A stretch of 64,000 nucleotides of DNA from Gliomastix tumulicola. Taxonomy: Eukaryota > Ascomycota > Sordariomycetes > Hypocreales > Bionectriaceae. Position numbers and translations under genes: made by a program. The DNA lies in the NCBI GenBank assembly GCA_001599755.1, contig BCHX01000007.1:1-64000 (forward strand). Direction: 5' to 3'. Under the pieces are notes generated by a model. That model made no database searches, was not told the DNA's origin, and saw nothing but the letters and a program-made list of their open reading frames with translations. Positions 20,609 through 31,907 of this stretch are shown piece by piece. Positions within the stretch are counted from its first letter, which is position 1; each line of letters begins with the position of its first letter.

Positions 20609-20944
20609 TGTCACAGAATGCGTAAAGAATGGCTGAGATTGTTGAGAACTCGCCGGTTCAAGACCCGCCCCCCTGGACTTATAGAGATGACTTACGAGGA
20701 CACGAGTGCCGGTGATAGCGGGACAAGGTACGTTACGCCGGCCAGCCAATGCCCAGCTCGGCAATCACCAGCCGATGGCCCACAGTGGCTTTCGCCAAAG
20801 ACCGCCTATCGGCAAGCCCGATCGTTACTCAACGTAGACGAACAGCATCAGCATCCGGCTTAGCAAGCCGACACCATTTGACGACAATGTTGAAATTTGC
20901 TTTATTTTGCGGTCTCGAGATTATGCCTTCATACGCCGTCATGA
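20609..20944. promoter_or_regulatory. Promoter of the carbamoylase with a CGGCTT-AGC-AAGCCG inverted repeat
   Basis: Lies upstream of the minus-strand carbamoylase and downstream of the oxidase. It contains a perfect 6-bp inverted repeat with a 3-bp spacer, CGGCTTAGCAAGCCG (20856-20870), of the CGG..CCG form bound by Zn2Cys6 dimers. Related AGCCG/CGGCT pairs occur in neighbouring promoters. Confidence 0.45.
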
Positions 20945-22279
20945 TTACATTTGTGAGCGAGTAGGGAGAAGGTCAACCGCATAGCGTGCGAGACCCCTAA
21001 CAAATCGTCAGTATTATTATAGATAAAGCACAAGACGAGAGACTTACCAAGAGGCTTGAAAGCCAGTGCCTCCGGCTCCGTAGTTGTGAATGACTGTCCT
21101 GTTGTCAATGACTTCACGTTCCACCCGGGCGCCGCCTTCTCTTCCCGCTACAATTGATGTCAGCTATTCATGTCGGCTTGAGCCATCGATCAGTATACTT
21201 ACGTCGAAGTCCCACGCCATGTTTCACTATTTTCAAGTCTTTGGGAGCTCCCAGCTCAGGAACCAGAGCACAGCATCGCTGTTTGATGACTTCAGCAAAC
21301 TCCAAGTCCGCTTCGCCATTCCAGTTGTGCTTCTGCCTGCACCCCCCGAGGATGACGCCGCCACGCTCCCCTCGCGGAAAGATGTGAGTTGCTTCACCAT
21401 CACGGTGAGGAGCCCGGAAATACATCTTACGAATCGGCTCCTCCGGACCCTCTACCAGCAAAATTTGGCCCTAAAACACGGGGTTAGATGTGTCAAAGTA
21501 ACGACATGTGAGTTTTCTGTACACACTCTGGCTGCGAAGATTTTCTTGTCTTCGATCCCACCCAAGGTCAGAGCACCAATCCCAGTGCAGTTGAAAACGG
21601 CGGTCGTATCAGGGTATAGACGAAATACATCCCGGATATGGCTAAAGATTCGTCGATGAACTTCTATCCCAAGTCTCGTGGCCTCGGTTTGCAGCCTCAA
21701 GGCCGGGTCAATGAAGGCTTCGTTAAAAGTGATGCTTGCAACGCTTACCATGGCAAGTATCTCTGTACGTCGATAACAAAGCTGGCCATTTCGTAGCCGA
21801 ATGATGTTCCGCTCGGCAAGTCTTTCTCTTCAATCTTCGTCAATCCTCCAACAAGCTCCTCAAACCATAGCTTGCCTGTGGCCGGAGTCGTGATACCGAC
21901 TTGGTCGATTGGTGCTTCATAGTGCCAGCGGATGTTCATGGGACGAATACCAGTCTCCGGATGCGACGTGGAAAGCTCCTTGAACTTGCGATACGTGATG
22001 GCTTCCCAATCTTCATGGGGTCCGTTGTCCCTGGCGGCCGGGAACCAGTTCGCTCCTCCCCAAGCTGACGTGTAGTCGGGAGCAGAGTCGCCAGGCAGGA
22101 ACTTTGCGGCTACAATAATGGTCGCTGCGGGATACCTAGCTCGCAGCTCAAGAGCAGTGGTGAGACCTACCACACCCGCGCCAACAATGAGAAAGAAATC
22201 CGCTGGAAGATTGTCAGTAACAATGGCTGCAAAGTCACGGTGTCCAAGCCTCCCCAAACTCACGTTTATTCTTTAGCAT
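20945..22279 (-). CDS. D-amino-acid oxidase (FAD-dependent)
   Basis: Six exons (22279-22264, 22202-21749, 21695-21527, 21470-21203, 21147-21048, 20996-20945) give 352 residues, the usual length of the family. The first exon is only 16 nt and joins to yield FLIVGAGVVGLTTALELRAR, the FAD-binding motif. Other family blocks appear only after splicing: QRYLPWLQTEAT, AARGQILLVEGP and HNYGAGGTGFQASWG. The enzyme oxidises D-amino acids to 2-oxo acids, ammonia and H2O2; D-aspartate oxidase is close and cannot be excluded. The C terminus ends in SQM, not a clear SKL-type peroxisomal signal, which is unusual. It reads in the same direction as the carbamoylase downstream, whose product would be its substrate. 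Confidence 0.9.
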
Positions 22280-22813
22280 CTTCACGGTTGCCTAGAATCT
22301 TTAGGTAGGAAGCTGTCTCAACTTTGATGCCCGGCACTTCCCTCGAGTAAATGAAATGACAAGTCCAGATATAGTCAGGGTGTGCGATTCAGACCCTCTC
22401 AGACATTGAAGTCGAATTATTGGCATATCGGCTCCCAATCTGGTAGCCGGCCATGATCGGCTCGGCAACATTTGTTACCCCTGTCAGCGCCTCTCCTTAG
22501 TGCACAAGCACGCCAAGTAACTAATTACCAGAGGGACTCGTTGTGCAGCCACCCCACACACGCGCTTCCTCCACAAAAACAAACAACACACCACCGTGAC
22601 GCGTCCATCAATTTCCAACCCATGTTTTTTTTGCCAACAAGATGCCTCCGAGACGTTCTTTCCGACCAAAACAAGCGGCAATCCTCAATCCTCAATCTGA
22701 CTGTCAGTTCACTATCATCCATTCCGCAGCTTGTCAGTGACGACTACATGTTGTGCAGTATGGTATGCACGCTACACACAGCAACCTCGTGAAGTCAATG
22801 AACACGTAGCGCG
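22280..22813. promoter_or_regulatory. Promoter region of the D-amino-acid oxidase gene
   Basis: No gene visible. It holds CGGCT (22429-22433) and AGCCG (22445-22449), an inverted pair with an 11-bp spacer, and another TCGGCT at 22457-22462. The pair lies about 150 bp upstream of the oxidase start. Confidence 0.45.
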
Positions 22814-23848
22814 CTATTCAATCTTATTTACAGGCGTCAGTGGTTTCCCTGCGTCAAAGAAGGCCTCCACATTGTCGAGGTTGATACGTTCAAACTCCTC
22901 CCAACTTGTTCGTGAGCAGACGCCAATGTGCGGTAGAACAGTAACTCGCCAATTGTCCGTCAACCTGGGATTGATGCCAGGCTCGTTGGCGTGCACATCC
23001 AGACCCGCCCCGACCACGCGTCCATTCTCCAGCGCTTCCAACAGCGCCTCTTCATCCACCATCTGGCCTCTTGCAATGTTGACGACCCGTATGCCTTCTT
23101 TCTTAGCCAAAGCAAATTGCTTTTTAGATAGTAGATGGTGTGTGTCCTTAGTATAGGGTGCTGCGAGCACGATGCAGTCCACGTGCGGAATCATATCCTC
23201 GACTGTGGCGTGATACGTGGGAGTCCGCTTCAGTCTCTGTTCAGCCTCCCGTTTCTGCCGCGGCCCTTGATAGTGAATCGTCATGTTGAAAGTAGCCTCG
23301 CACTTTTGGGCAATGGCGCAACCAATGTCTCCAAAGCCGACCACACCAAGTGAATGGTTGGTAGGGTCCACGGCTTGATTGCCTAGCTCACGACTTTTCA
23401 TCCAGTCGAACCTCGCACACCACTGAGCGTACGTAAGATAGCGGAAAGAATCCAGAACGAGGGACAGCGCAGTGTTTGCTACAGCCTCTGTGCATGCATT
23501 CGGTGTATTGCAATACCAGATTCCACGCGCCGTAATGGCCTCGACGTCTGCTGTGTCGTGTCCGTGACCACTGCAGCAGATGAGCTTCAGAGATGTAGGG
23601 TAGTGAGGCACAACGTCGCTAGCAAAAGGGACCTGGTATGCGAGCGGGCCGGCTTTGAGCCACCCGTTCCGGACGATAGCCACAATGTTGGCATAAGGAC
23701 CTCCCGGCTTCAGACGCTCCTTGAATTGCTCCGTCGATTTGCAGTCGTATTGAATGAGGTTGAATGTCTCAGCTAGCGCCCTTCGACGAACGCTGTCCGT
23801 GACTTGGACAGTCGACTCGATCAAGAGGATATCAGGCTTTGGCGACAT
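22814..23848 (-). CDS. D-isomer-specific 2-hydroxyacid dehydrogenase
   Basis: A 344-residue, single-exon NAD(P)-dependent dehydrogenase. Catalytic and binding blocks are complete: GVVGFGDIGCAIA (Rossmann glycine motif), VVNIARGQMVDEEAL (substrate-binding Arg), GAGLDVHANEP (Glu) and LPHIGVCSRTSWEE (His). The family reduces 2-oxo acids to D-2-hydroxy acids or the reverse. In this context the keto acids made by the neighbouring D-amino-acid oxidase are the obvious candidate substrates (inference). No targeting signal, so probably cytosolic. It is divergent from the Zn2Cys6 regulator gene, 387 bp apart, and so probably shares its promoter region. Confidence 0.92.
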   Translation of the reverse strand: MSPKPDILLIESTVQVTDSVRRRALAETFNLIQYDCKSTEQFKERLKPGGPYANIVAIVRNGWLKAGPLAYQVPFASDVVPHYPTSLKLICCSGHGHDTADVEAITARGIWYCNTPNACTEAVANTALSLVLDSFRYLTYAQWCARFDWMKSRELGNQAVDPTNHSLGVVGFGDIGCAIAQKCEATFNMTIHYQGPRQKREAEQRLKRTPTYHATVEDMIPHVDCIVLAAPYTKDTHHLLSKKQFALAKKEGIRVVNIARGQMVDEEALLEALENGRVVGAGLDVHANEPGINPRLTDNWRVTVLPHIGVCSRTSWEEFERINLDNVEAFFDAGKPLTPVNKIE

Positions 23849-24235
23849 GGCTAATTGATGCGTGAAACTGCGCCCGGCAGAGAAAGAGGAAGCGGTACAA
23901 ATGGCAGTATCATCTCTGTATTGGTCCCTGGTCGATTTGATAAAGAGGCGTTATCCAAATGCAGATCGCGTCGTGGACATGACGGTCAAAATGAGCCGGC
24001 TGCTGGCTGTCCTGAAATTGTTTAGCCCGGAATTAGCGATAAGCCCAGACGTTATGCCGCTAGGCTTATCAGCAATGGAACCGATCGGTCAGGTAGCCCG
24101 GTCGGTCGGCCCATCGGCAAGTGATCGCCGATGTCGGCGTGTTATCGGTCGGTTCATCTTGCGTCGCCGAGTAGCGCGGCTGCTACAACGTCGGATCTGT
24201 GCTGGACACAGCTTCTTCCTTCACGGCGTTCCAAG
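23849..24235. promoter_or_regulatory. Shared divergent promoter rich in CGG/CCG elements
   Basis: Lies between the dehydrogenase and the Zn2Cys6 factor. It contains the palindrome AGCCGGCT (23994-24001), the palindrome ACCGATCGGT (24080-24089), and about 75 bp (24080-24155) crowded with TCGG/CCGA repeats. Such motifs are typical half-sites of binuclear-zinc regulators and suggest autoregulation. Confidence 0.5.
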
Positions 24236-26729
24236 ATGGCAGACGGCTCATCGATCGAAGTCTCAGATATCCAGACCAGTGAGCCGATGCCGACTCGTCG
24301 CTCGAGGTCAAGGAAGAGATTGTACATCGCGTACGTGATCACGTCTGCAACGCGCGCGCAACATGCGTTGGGCTTAGTGCGAAATCGAGCTTCGCTTACT
24401 GATACGTATTCTAGTTGTCGTCGTTGTCACTCACTCAAAGTCAAATGCTCAGGCGAAGCTCCTTGCCAAAGGTGCCAGAAGGCAAACAAAGCATCACAAT
24501 GCCAGTACCCACCGCGCGTACGGAAGGTCACTGTATCAGCGAGGTAAGCGAGTTTAGGAAGCATATCCATCCAACTCAGTGGGGGGCAATGTGGTTTTAG
24601 AGGAGCATGCTGACTCCGATGGACCAGCTACTTGGATGAGCTGCAGAACAACAGCAGGAGAAATAGCCACCAAAGTGCCAACACGAGCCATGCCCGGGAC
24701 CCAGAAGATCGCCAGACTCTTCGTGGGAGCCCCGACGAGAGCATCGAAGAAGACTCGATGGCGCAGCAGTCGCGGGATCCAAGTCAGCCACCGCCAGTAG
24801 ATCCGGACATGGCGACCGCAGATTCCAACATCAGCAATCCATTCCGGGAACCAGACCGCATATTCCAGCTGGACCAAGCATCACAACAGCAGTTTGTTGG
24901 GGAGTCGACGTGCTTAGCGTTCGGCGACCGCATCCTACAGTGTCTGAATCCGCAGCCCACAGCAGCTTCTCTGCCCCAGGATCGTGATTATGCCTCCAAC
25001 CCTGTCTTTGCCCGCCAGTTTGGCACCATCAATAACTGCAAGTTTCCCGAGCGCATACGTGCCAATCTTCTCGTCCGGGTTGCGCTGCGCTTCATCGGCC
25101 AAGACTATCACTTCTTCCTCCACGACGATTTCCTCCAACAAGTAGAGAGGGTTTACGATTCGCGCCTCAGCCAGCAGTACGACTCCATGTGGACTTGCAA
25201 GTTTTTTGCCGTCTTGGCTTTGGGCGAGATGTATTCGACGTCCCTCCCCGCCGCAAAGGAGAGCCGTCCTACCTCGGTGCCGGGGACGGGGTATTTTCTG
25301 AGTGCTGTCAGCATGCTCGAGGATCTGTTTGAGGAGCCGTCGATTGCCCAGATTGAGAATATGCTATTATTTGTAAGCCTTCCACCACTCCGTTACCCGT
25401 CAGTACTACGAATTCAGGGACTACTCTTATCGGCACATGCCAAATTCTCTGTTCATTCGATATGCTCAAAGACCCTTCACGGCTGACCTTGGGACACAGT
25501 GCTTCTATTCGAATGCCCTAGGACGTGTGAAATCTGCACACATGTATAGTGGAATGGCTGTGCGGCTGAGCACTTCCCTTGGACTACATCGTGCTCTGCC
25601 GGAAGGTTCGGTCGTGTCGGCCAGAGAAAGAGAACATCGAGCTCGACTCTGGTGGACAGTGTACATCTTTGACAGATCAACCTGTTCAAAGCTGGGACAG
25701 CCGCTCACCATTCAGGACACTGATATTGACGTGGAAATGCCATCCTCCGATGCCTCAGTCTCCGGAGACCCGGCAAAACTTGGGCCAGCCGATCATCTGA
25801 TTGCCTACATTAACCTAGCTCAAATCACAGGCTGCATCATGCGTGACATATACGCTCCTTCATCTAAGTCGAACGGCACTCGTTTTGTCCAAAATGTCCG
25901 CACAATCCTGCAGAAGCTCCGGAAGTGGGATGCCCATGCTCCGGCGAGCCTCCGATGGAAGGCTGAAGGTGGCGTCCCTCGCCCCGTGGCATCGCTACAG
26001 CTGCACTTCAACCAGTGCATTATCTTGGCCACACGACCGATCCTTCTGTACATTTTGAAGGTTAAAGATCCGTTCGGCAATCATGCCCCTGGATCACCCG
26101 ATGGGGGCGAGCCTCCGCAAGTTTCAGACACGACCAAATCACTGGCGGACTCGTGCATTGCAGCAGCGAGAACCTCGAACAACATTCTCACACAACTCTT
26201 TGTGGAAAACGCTCTGGCAACGTGCGGGTACTTCGATGCCCACCACCTCTTTTCCTCTACTTTAGTGCTGATTATCTCGGCCATCACTTCACCCAACGCG
26301 AGCGATTCAGATGCTGTCCAGACAGCGTTCCAGCTACTCAGAGTCATGCGTGACAACGGGAACGCAGCTGCTGGACAGTACTTCTCCCGCCTAGTCCAAA
26401 TTCAATGGAGTGTGAGCCGGCTTTTTGCCCGCACAGCGGCAGCAGAGGAGACCAGGACATCCGATAATCCTCTGGCGGCAAATGTTTCATCAGACATCAC
26501 ACCCCCTCCGAATGTCCCACCATCGGGTTCGGCTGATTTGGACGATTATGATTGGAGTAATTTGCTCCTTCCACACTCCTTCTACGCTAACTATGACGAG
26601 GCAACGGCGAGGACTATTACTGCAGATCCATTGGACAATCCTCTTCTGCAGGCATTTCTCGAAGATACGGATGTGGCCATGGATGAGAGCTCTGTCTTCC
26701 AGGCAGATCAGATGGGGTTCATTCTTTAG
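24236..26729 (+). CDS. Zn2Cys6 transcription factor (candidate cluster regulator)
   Basis: Four exons (24236-24330, 24415-24543, 24628-25372, 25500-26729) give 732 residues. Splicing the first intron creates the binuclear zinc cluster, ACRRCHSLKVKCSGEAPCQR followed by CQKANKASQC, at about residues 32-60, preceded by a basic RRSRSRKR stretch. A fungal-specific regulatory domain follows, with MYSGMAVRLSTSLGLHR and LWWTVYIFDRSTC at about residues 340-400. The third intron is 127 nt, longer than its neighbours; its exact acceptor is less certain than the others. It sits in the middle of the D-amino-acid block, divergent from the hydroxyacid dehydrogenase and only 44 bp from the convergent aminotransferase. 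Target genes are inferred, not shown. Confidence 0.85.
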
Positions 26730-26773
26730 CCGAACGAATGCGAGGGGGGAAATGTAAATACAACCATGCGTCT

Positions 26774-28082
26774 CTATTTTGGGACTGCGCGCATCGTCTC
26801 ACCGATGGCCGTTGCTATGTAGTTGACATTATCATCATTGACACCGCTCAAGCTCGCCCGCCCATTCCTCATTAGGTAGATGTGATGCACATCCCTTAGC
26901 CGCATGACTTGCTCTTCATTCAAGCCGGTATAGCTGAACATCCCAATCTGAGCCTCCAAGTGGCTCCAATCTCCTGTTCCAGGATGCTTCTCTATCTCTT
27001 GCCTGAGAATCGACCTCATCCGCTTTATGCGGCCCGACATTGTCTGCAGATCCTGTAGCCACATCTCTCTCAGGTTCGGGTCTGATAGTATGGTGTGAAC
27101 GATTCGGCAGCCAAAGAGTGGTGCATTTGATATCTCCGCTCGTATCAGACGAAGTAGCTGACCTTTGGAACCGGCTGGTGGCGAAGCTGATGGGAGAACA
27201 AGATGAAAGGCACCAACTCTCTCGCCGTACAGCCCAAAGTTCTTCGCGAACGATTGCGCGACACACATGCCTTGTGGCTGGGTAGATAGAGGTCCCCCGT
27301 CGAAGAGTACCTTCTGGAAGTGACGAATGGCCCAGGCGTCGGCATCCACATCTCCGGTGGCAAAGCCCTGATATGCTGAATCAAAAAAGGCGAATAATTT
27401 CTTCCGCCTGAAAAGATGCGCCAGCTGTTGCCACTGCTCCCTCGTTGGGTCGACGCCGGTGGGATTGTGGGCACAAGCATGCAGTACAACGACGTCTCCC
27501 TCTTTTGCCCCCGATTCGAGTGTCGACTTCATGTTTTCGAAATCGAAAGAGCCGCTAGGATGATAATAGGGATAGAGCCTGCGCTCAACGTCGGGCGCAG
27601 CGACTTGCCAGATGAGATGATGATTGCCCCATGTCGGATCGGAGATGAAAACCTGATGCGGTTTGAGATTCTCCGCGAGGAACGCTGCTCCGACATGATT
27701 TGCTCCCGTGCCTGAGATGGTTTGGATGGAGGTCACATTGCTCTTCGAGGCGTCGAACGTTCCTAAAATGAGGGCCCGGGCTGAATTGAGGAAAGGTTCA
27801 TGTCCATGGATGGGTAGATATTCGTGATATAGTGACGGCTCTTCGTTTAGAATTCTCTTTGCCTACTACTATTTAGCTTTCACAGTTCCTTAGTCTATAA
27901 TAGGAAGAGAAGATACTGACTTCCCTGACACTGGGCAGCACCCATGGCTTGGCCTTCTCATCTCTGTATACACCCGCCCCGAGGCTGACCTTGTGAATGT
28001 TCTCGTCTGCGTTGAAGTCTGCGGTGATTGCGAATGCTTCGTCCCGGGGAAGCTCAGGAAGCGTGGCCAGGTTCCCGGCCAT
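26774..28082 (-). CDS. Aspartate-type aminotransferase (PLP-dependent, class I)
   Basis: Two exons (28082-27921 and 27862-26774, with a 58-nt intron using a GTCAGT donor) give 416 residues, the normal length for eukaryotic aspartate aminotransferase. Family blocks: VSLGAGVYRDEKAKPWVLPS, SGTGANHVGAAFLAE, HACAHNPTGVDPT, the PLP-lysine in SFAKNFGLYGERVG, and MRNGRASLSGVND. The reaction moves an amino group between aspartate or a related amino acid and 2-oxoglutarate. No mitochondrial presequence is evident. In this cluster it could turn the 2-oxo acids from D-amino-acid oxidation into L-amino acids, completing stereoinversion (inference). The stop lies 44 bp from that of the convergent regulator. 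Confidence 0.9.
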
Positions 28083-28374
28083 GTTGCACGGCTGTGTCGG
28101 TTTTTTTCAGAAACGATTAGCACAAGCATCGAGGTGAAACGATGCATCAGGCGTCGAGAAACTTCTCCAAATTGATTATATGTGTCGTGTGGACATTGAG
28201 TCTTGTTTATCGCTGGCTACAGCAATCCCTGATAAGCTCATTGTCGTCGGCTAAGGAAACGGCCCACCACCAGTGAACCGACATCCGTAGCCGACTGTGA
28301 TACACGAAGAATAACCGATCTGAGCGCAATGGGGGAATTTCTATGACGGCATGGCGAAGCCGACTCGGAAAGCC
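28083..28374. promoter_or_regulatory. Aminotransferase promoter with TCGGCTA / TAGCCGA inverted repeat
   Basis: Upstream of the minus-strand aminotransferase and downstream of the M20 gene. A 7-bp inverted pair, TCGGCTA (28247-28253) and TAGCCGA (28288-28294), lies about 165-210 bp before the ATG. It resembles the pairs upstream of the oxidase and the carbamoylase. Confidence 0.45.
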
Positions 28375-29463
28375 CTAATCCTGCAACATCTCCAGCACTA
28401 GTCGCTTGTACACCGCAACCGATTCAATGAGGTCAGGAATTGCAACCTGCTCGTGCTCTCCATGGGCATCCAAGATAGACCCTGGTCCGTAAAGGTATTT
28501 CTTGTGACTTCCGCGTAGGCGCGGCACGTCAGTGCCAAATGAGACGGGCATCGTTTCCAAACCTATCAATCGGTCTGTTTAGTATGTCTCTCAAAGATGA
28601 GCTGGAAAATGCTTACCCTTAATCTCATGATCAAGCAACGTCTCGGGATACGCAAATGACTTCTTTAATGTCACATTTGGGTACTTGCTGACAACGCCAG
28701 ATACCATGTCCTCTATGCCGGGCAAGTTGGCTGCCACGCGGATGCCGCACAGAGCATGAGCTTCGGCAGCGAGGACGTTGTATGCTAGTCCACCATTGAT
28801 CTTGCCACAATGGAATGTTGTTGGACCGAGCAACTTCGATGAGGGAAGTTTGAGCGATTTGATGTCTTCTAGCAGTGACACCAACATCCCTACTGCGCTC
28901 TGGCCCTCATCAGGATACCCCGAGTGGCAAGGCTTGCCACTTGCTGCGAGCTCAAAAACGTAGTGTCCTTTGTGGCCGGTAGCCAGCTTCCCTTCTGTGG
29001 GCTCGCCGAAGATCACCGCTTCCCAGCTCAGCTTCATGTCATTGGCGGCGAGCATGCCGGGACCTCCCTTCTCCTCACCGACCACAAAAAGCAGAGAAAC
29101 ATCTCCGTCTTTGACTGCTCCTTCAGAACGGAGCTCTTGGAGGGCGATGATCTGAGCAGCTAGGGGACCTTTGTCGTCACAGGCTCCCCGTCCATAGATG
29201 ATATCGCCTTCAATGGTGATAGGAATGTGCGGAGGGACCGTGTCCATGTGAGAAGTCAGGAGGGTGCGAGCTTTACGGTCTGTTCCCAGATAGGCATAAA
29301 CGTTGCACCGGTCAGAGTCTCCTGATATTGGGACAAGCTCAACACTGTAGCCCTCGTTCTTCAGATACTTGGCTAGGAATAGGCCAATTTCTTGCTCTTC
29401 CTCGCTGGTGGATGGGACGCCCATCAAGGCCGTGAGGAGCTTGACCACTGGTGTATCGGCCAT
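28375..29463 (-). CDS. M20-family metallo-amidohydrolase (ArgE/DapE-like)
   Basis: Two exons (29463-28617 and 28562-28375; 54-nt GTAAGC..TAG intron) give 344 residues. Zinc ligands and catalytic residues are in place: LTSHMDTVPPH, GRGACDDKGP, FVVGEEKGGPG, FGEPTEGK and, in the second exon, DAHGEHEQV. The dimerisation domain lies between about 165 and 275. The family covers acetylornithine deacetylase, carboxypeptidases and N-carbamoyl-L-amino-acid hydrolases. This chain is shorter than most carboxypeptidases and looks most like the ArgE/DapE branch. The substrate cannot be called. Given the neighbours, hydrolysis of an N-acyl or N-carbamoyl amino acid or a dipeptide is the reasonable guess. 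Confidence 0.82.
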
Positions 29464-30176
29464 ATCGACTGTGGAAGTGCGTGAAAATGCGACAAAGTGC
29501 AGTAACGTAATTCGAGGTTTCGAGTCGTGTTTTATCAAGGCCGATGCTCAAGCACCTGAAAGATCATTACTTGAGCGTGCTGGGTTATTAGTGGTTTTTT
29601 CATGTATGTGTGCATGATGTAACGGTTGTGTCATCGGCAATTGCAGGCCGAACCACAGTTGCGAGCCGAACTGTCTCCATAAAACCATTTCATCAAATAC
29701 CGGCCGTCACTTTCTTTCATGATAAGCCCATGATGTAAACCTTGGTCTAGTCATAGCCAGCAAATGAAAAGCTCTTCTCTTCAAATGGATATCTACGTAG
29801 ACGCTACGGCGGAATGGTACATGGGGAGAGGAGGATCACGTCTCATACCATAGAAATAGATCTCGAGACATGAGATGGCATCGCGTAGTACGCTGGATGA
29901 CTACGTTAGATGACACGAAATTGTTCCAGTCCATTCTCGGTCTCGAGTCTCTGTCCATTGGGAAAGAAGGCAATGGACATTGTTTAAAGATATTATCCAT
30001 GTAAAAATCTTCGAGAACATCTCAACAGTCATGACTTGAATGTGGAAGAGAATAAAATTACGGTAGAACCCCTCTCTCAAGCTATCTCGTGTCACTCTTC
30101 TTAGTGTTGCTACGTATCAGCCCGTAGTGACATGCGTCACACTCAGGTACATATTTCCTCTGCCGCCCGATCCCAC
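29464..30176. other. Intergenic region, promoter of the M20 gene
   Basis: About 0.7 kb without a supported gene. Near 29650-29670 are GGCCGAA and AGCCGAA motifs in the M20 promoter. The rest is probably the 3' flank of the transporter. Confidence 0.4.
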
Positions 30177-31907
30177 CTACAGAGAATATCGGAAGTGGAC
30201 GTCGTAATCACCCAAAGCCGGATTGGGCTCAATCGGGCATCCGGCTTGCTCTGCAGCGAGAATCTTTGCCGCTCGTTTCCGATTAACCCACGCAAAGGCG
30301 GCCATGAGGACGAGAACATCAACAAACGCGAAGCATGCCAGTCCCATGGCCACTGTCAGCCCGGTGATGTATCGTGGGGCAGATTGCGTGGTGAAGATCT
30401 GGCCAACGGCGACACCAGCCGTGTTGCCGAGACAGAGGGTAAAGCCGACCATAGTCGCTCTTTTATAATGCCTTGACACGTTATCTTGCAGCCACATCAT
30501 CGACAAGCCCGTGGTAGGGAATATTCCAAGAGCCGCAACTGGTAGGAGCTTGTTAGTGCCATATAAACAATTAGTTCCATGGGAAGGGGGATGCGATGCA
30601 TACCGAAGCTGGCGAAAAACCTCACTTTGAGGTTGTCGACCGAGATCAAAATGGCATAGCCTACAATAAGACAAAGAAGACAGCCGGCCATGTATGGGCC
30701 CCGGTAACCAGTCCTATCCGAGAAATATGCAATGATCAAGAAAAAGACCAGCGAGCAAATGTATATCGGGACTGTCATGAGATTGGCAGTGACGGAGGCG
30801 TATCCCAAGCCACGCACAATGGCTGGCATGAAGGTTGTCAACCCATACAGCGAGATGTTGACGGAAAATTGGTAGGCGAAGAACGCGTACCACTTCGGAT
30901 CAGTGAATGCTTTCAGGCAATCTGCCAAAGAGAACTCGTCATCGTTGCCCCACGTGGGATCTGCGGCATAGCGAGCCTTCATCATCTGCTTCTCTTCTGC
31001 AGTAAGAAACCAAGCCTCGGTGGGTGACTCCGGGAACACCAGCCAGAAGATGGGCACAACAATGATTGTCATGGCCCCTTCAACGGCGAAAAGCCATCGC
31101 CAGCCACTGAAGTTATGGGCGTGAATCTGAGTGAGCCCATAGGCGAGGATACCACCGAACGCACTGGATAGTGCACTGAAAGCGAAAATGAAAGACGATC
31201 GCTGGCCTCGCTCGGACTTCTTGTAGACCCAGCCGAGGTACACGTTGATGCAAGGAATAAGACCAGCCTCAAACAGGCCGATCAGTAAGCGGCAGGCGTA
31301 AAGGGCATGGTGGTTCTGAATGAATGCTGAGTTGGGTAAGTACACGTCCTGCAGGGAGGTGGGATATTACTGAAAACATACCCATGCCTAAGCAGGACAC
31401 TCCCCAGCAGAAAGCGCATGTTGACATCAGCGGTTTGGGACCGATGATCTTGAGCAACACAGCGACAGGGCCCTCAAGCGGAACATATGTAGCAAACCTA
31501 GAGAAATGTTAGTCACGCTGCATGCGGTATGATTTCGACCAACGCCATTCTTACAGTAAAGTCGCCGCTGTTCCAAACTGGTTGCCAACAAGGCCAATTT
31601 CCTCTGGCATCCCGGCAATGTTGGCATTCCCCAGATTGCTCCGATCAAGACTGGCCATCATGTAAAGGACTCCCATAGCAACAATGGCATATAGCTATTT
31701 ATCCGCGTCAATCAGTGATCTCTATAGCGACGGGTTGGCGACATCGGGACTTACGTCAAACTTCCTCATCATGCGCCTCTCCTTGACGTGATCGATGTAG
31801 TAGTCCGAGGAGCCATTGTCCGACTCGAGCATGGTTGGCTCAGTGCTGACGGGTGCTTCCTTCGTCGTCAAAGAGGGACTTGGCTCCGCCATGGCTGCGT
31901 CCTTCAT
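30177..31907 (-). CDS. MFS transporter, Dal5/allantoate-permease (anion:cation symporter) family
   Basis: Five exons (31907-31755, 31694-31555, 31497-31382, 31326-30604, 30538-30177) give 497 residues. Features of the family: a long hydrophilic N terminus; ASLDRSNLGNANIAGM in the first loop; CLGMAF and CRLLIGLFEAGLIPC in TM4; a central loop with AEEKQMMKARYA; and TLCLGNTAGVAVGQIF with YITGLTVAMG near the end. Twelve TM segments are plausible. Members import organic anions such as allantoate, ureidosuccinate, vitamins or dipeptides at the plasma membrane. Ureidosuccinate (N-carbamoylaspartate) is a known Dal5 substrate, which suits a cluster that handles carbamoyl or cyclic ureide compounds. 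It is divergent from the hydantoinase gene. Confidence 0.88.
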
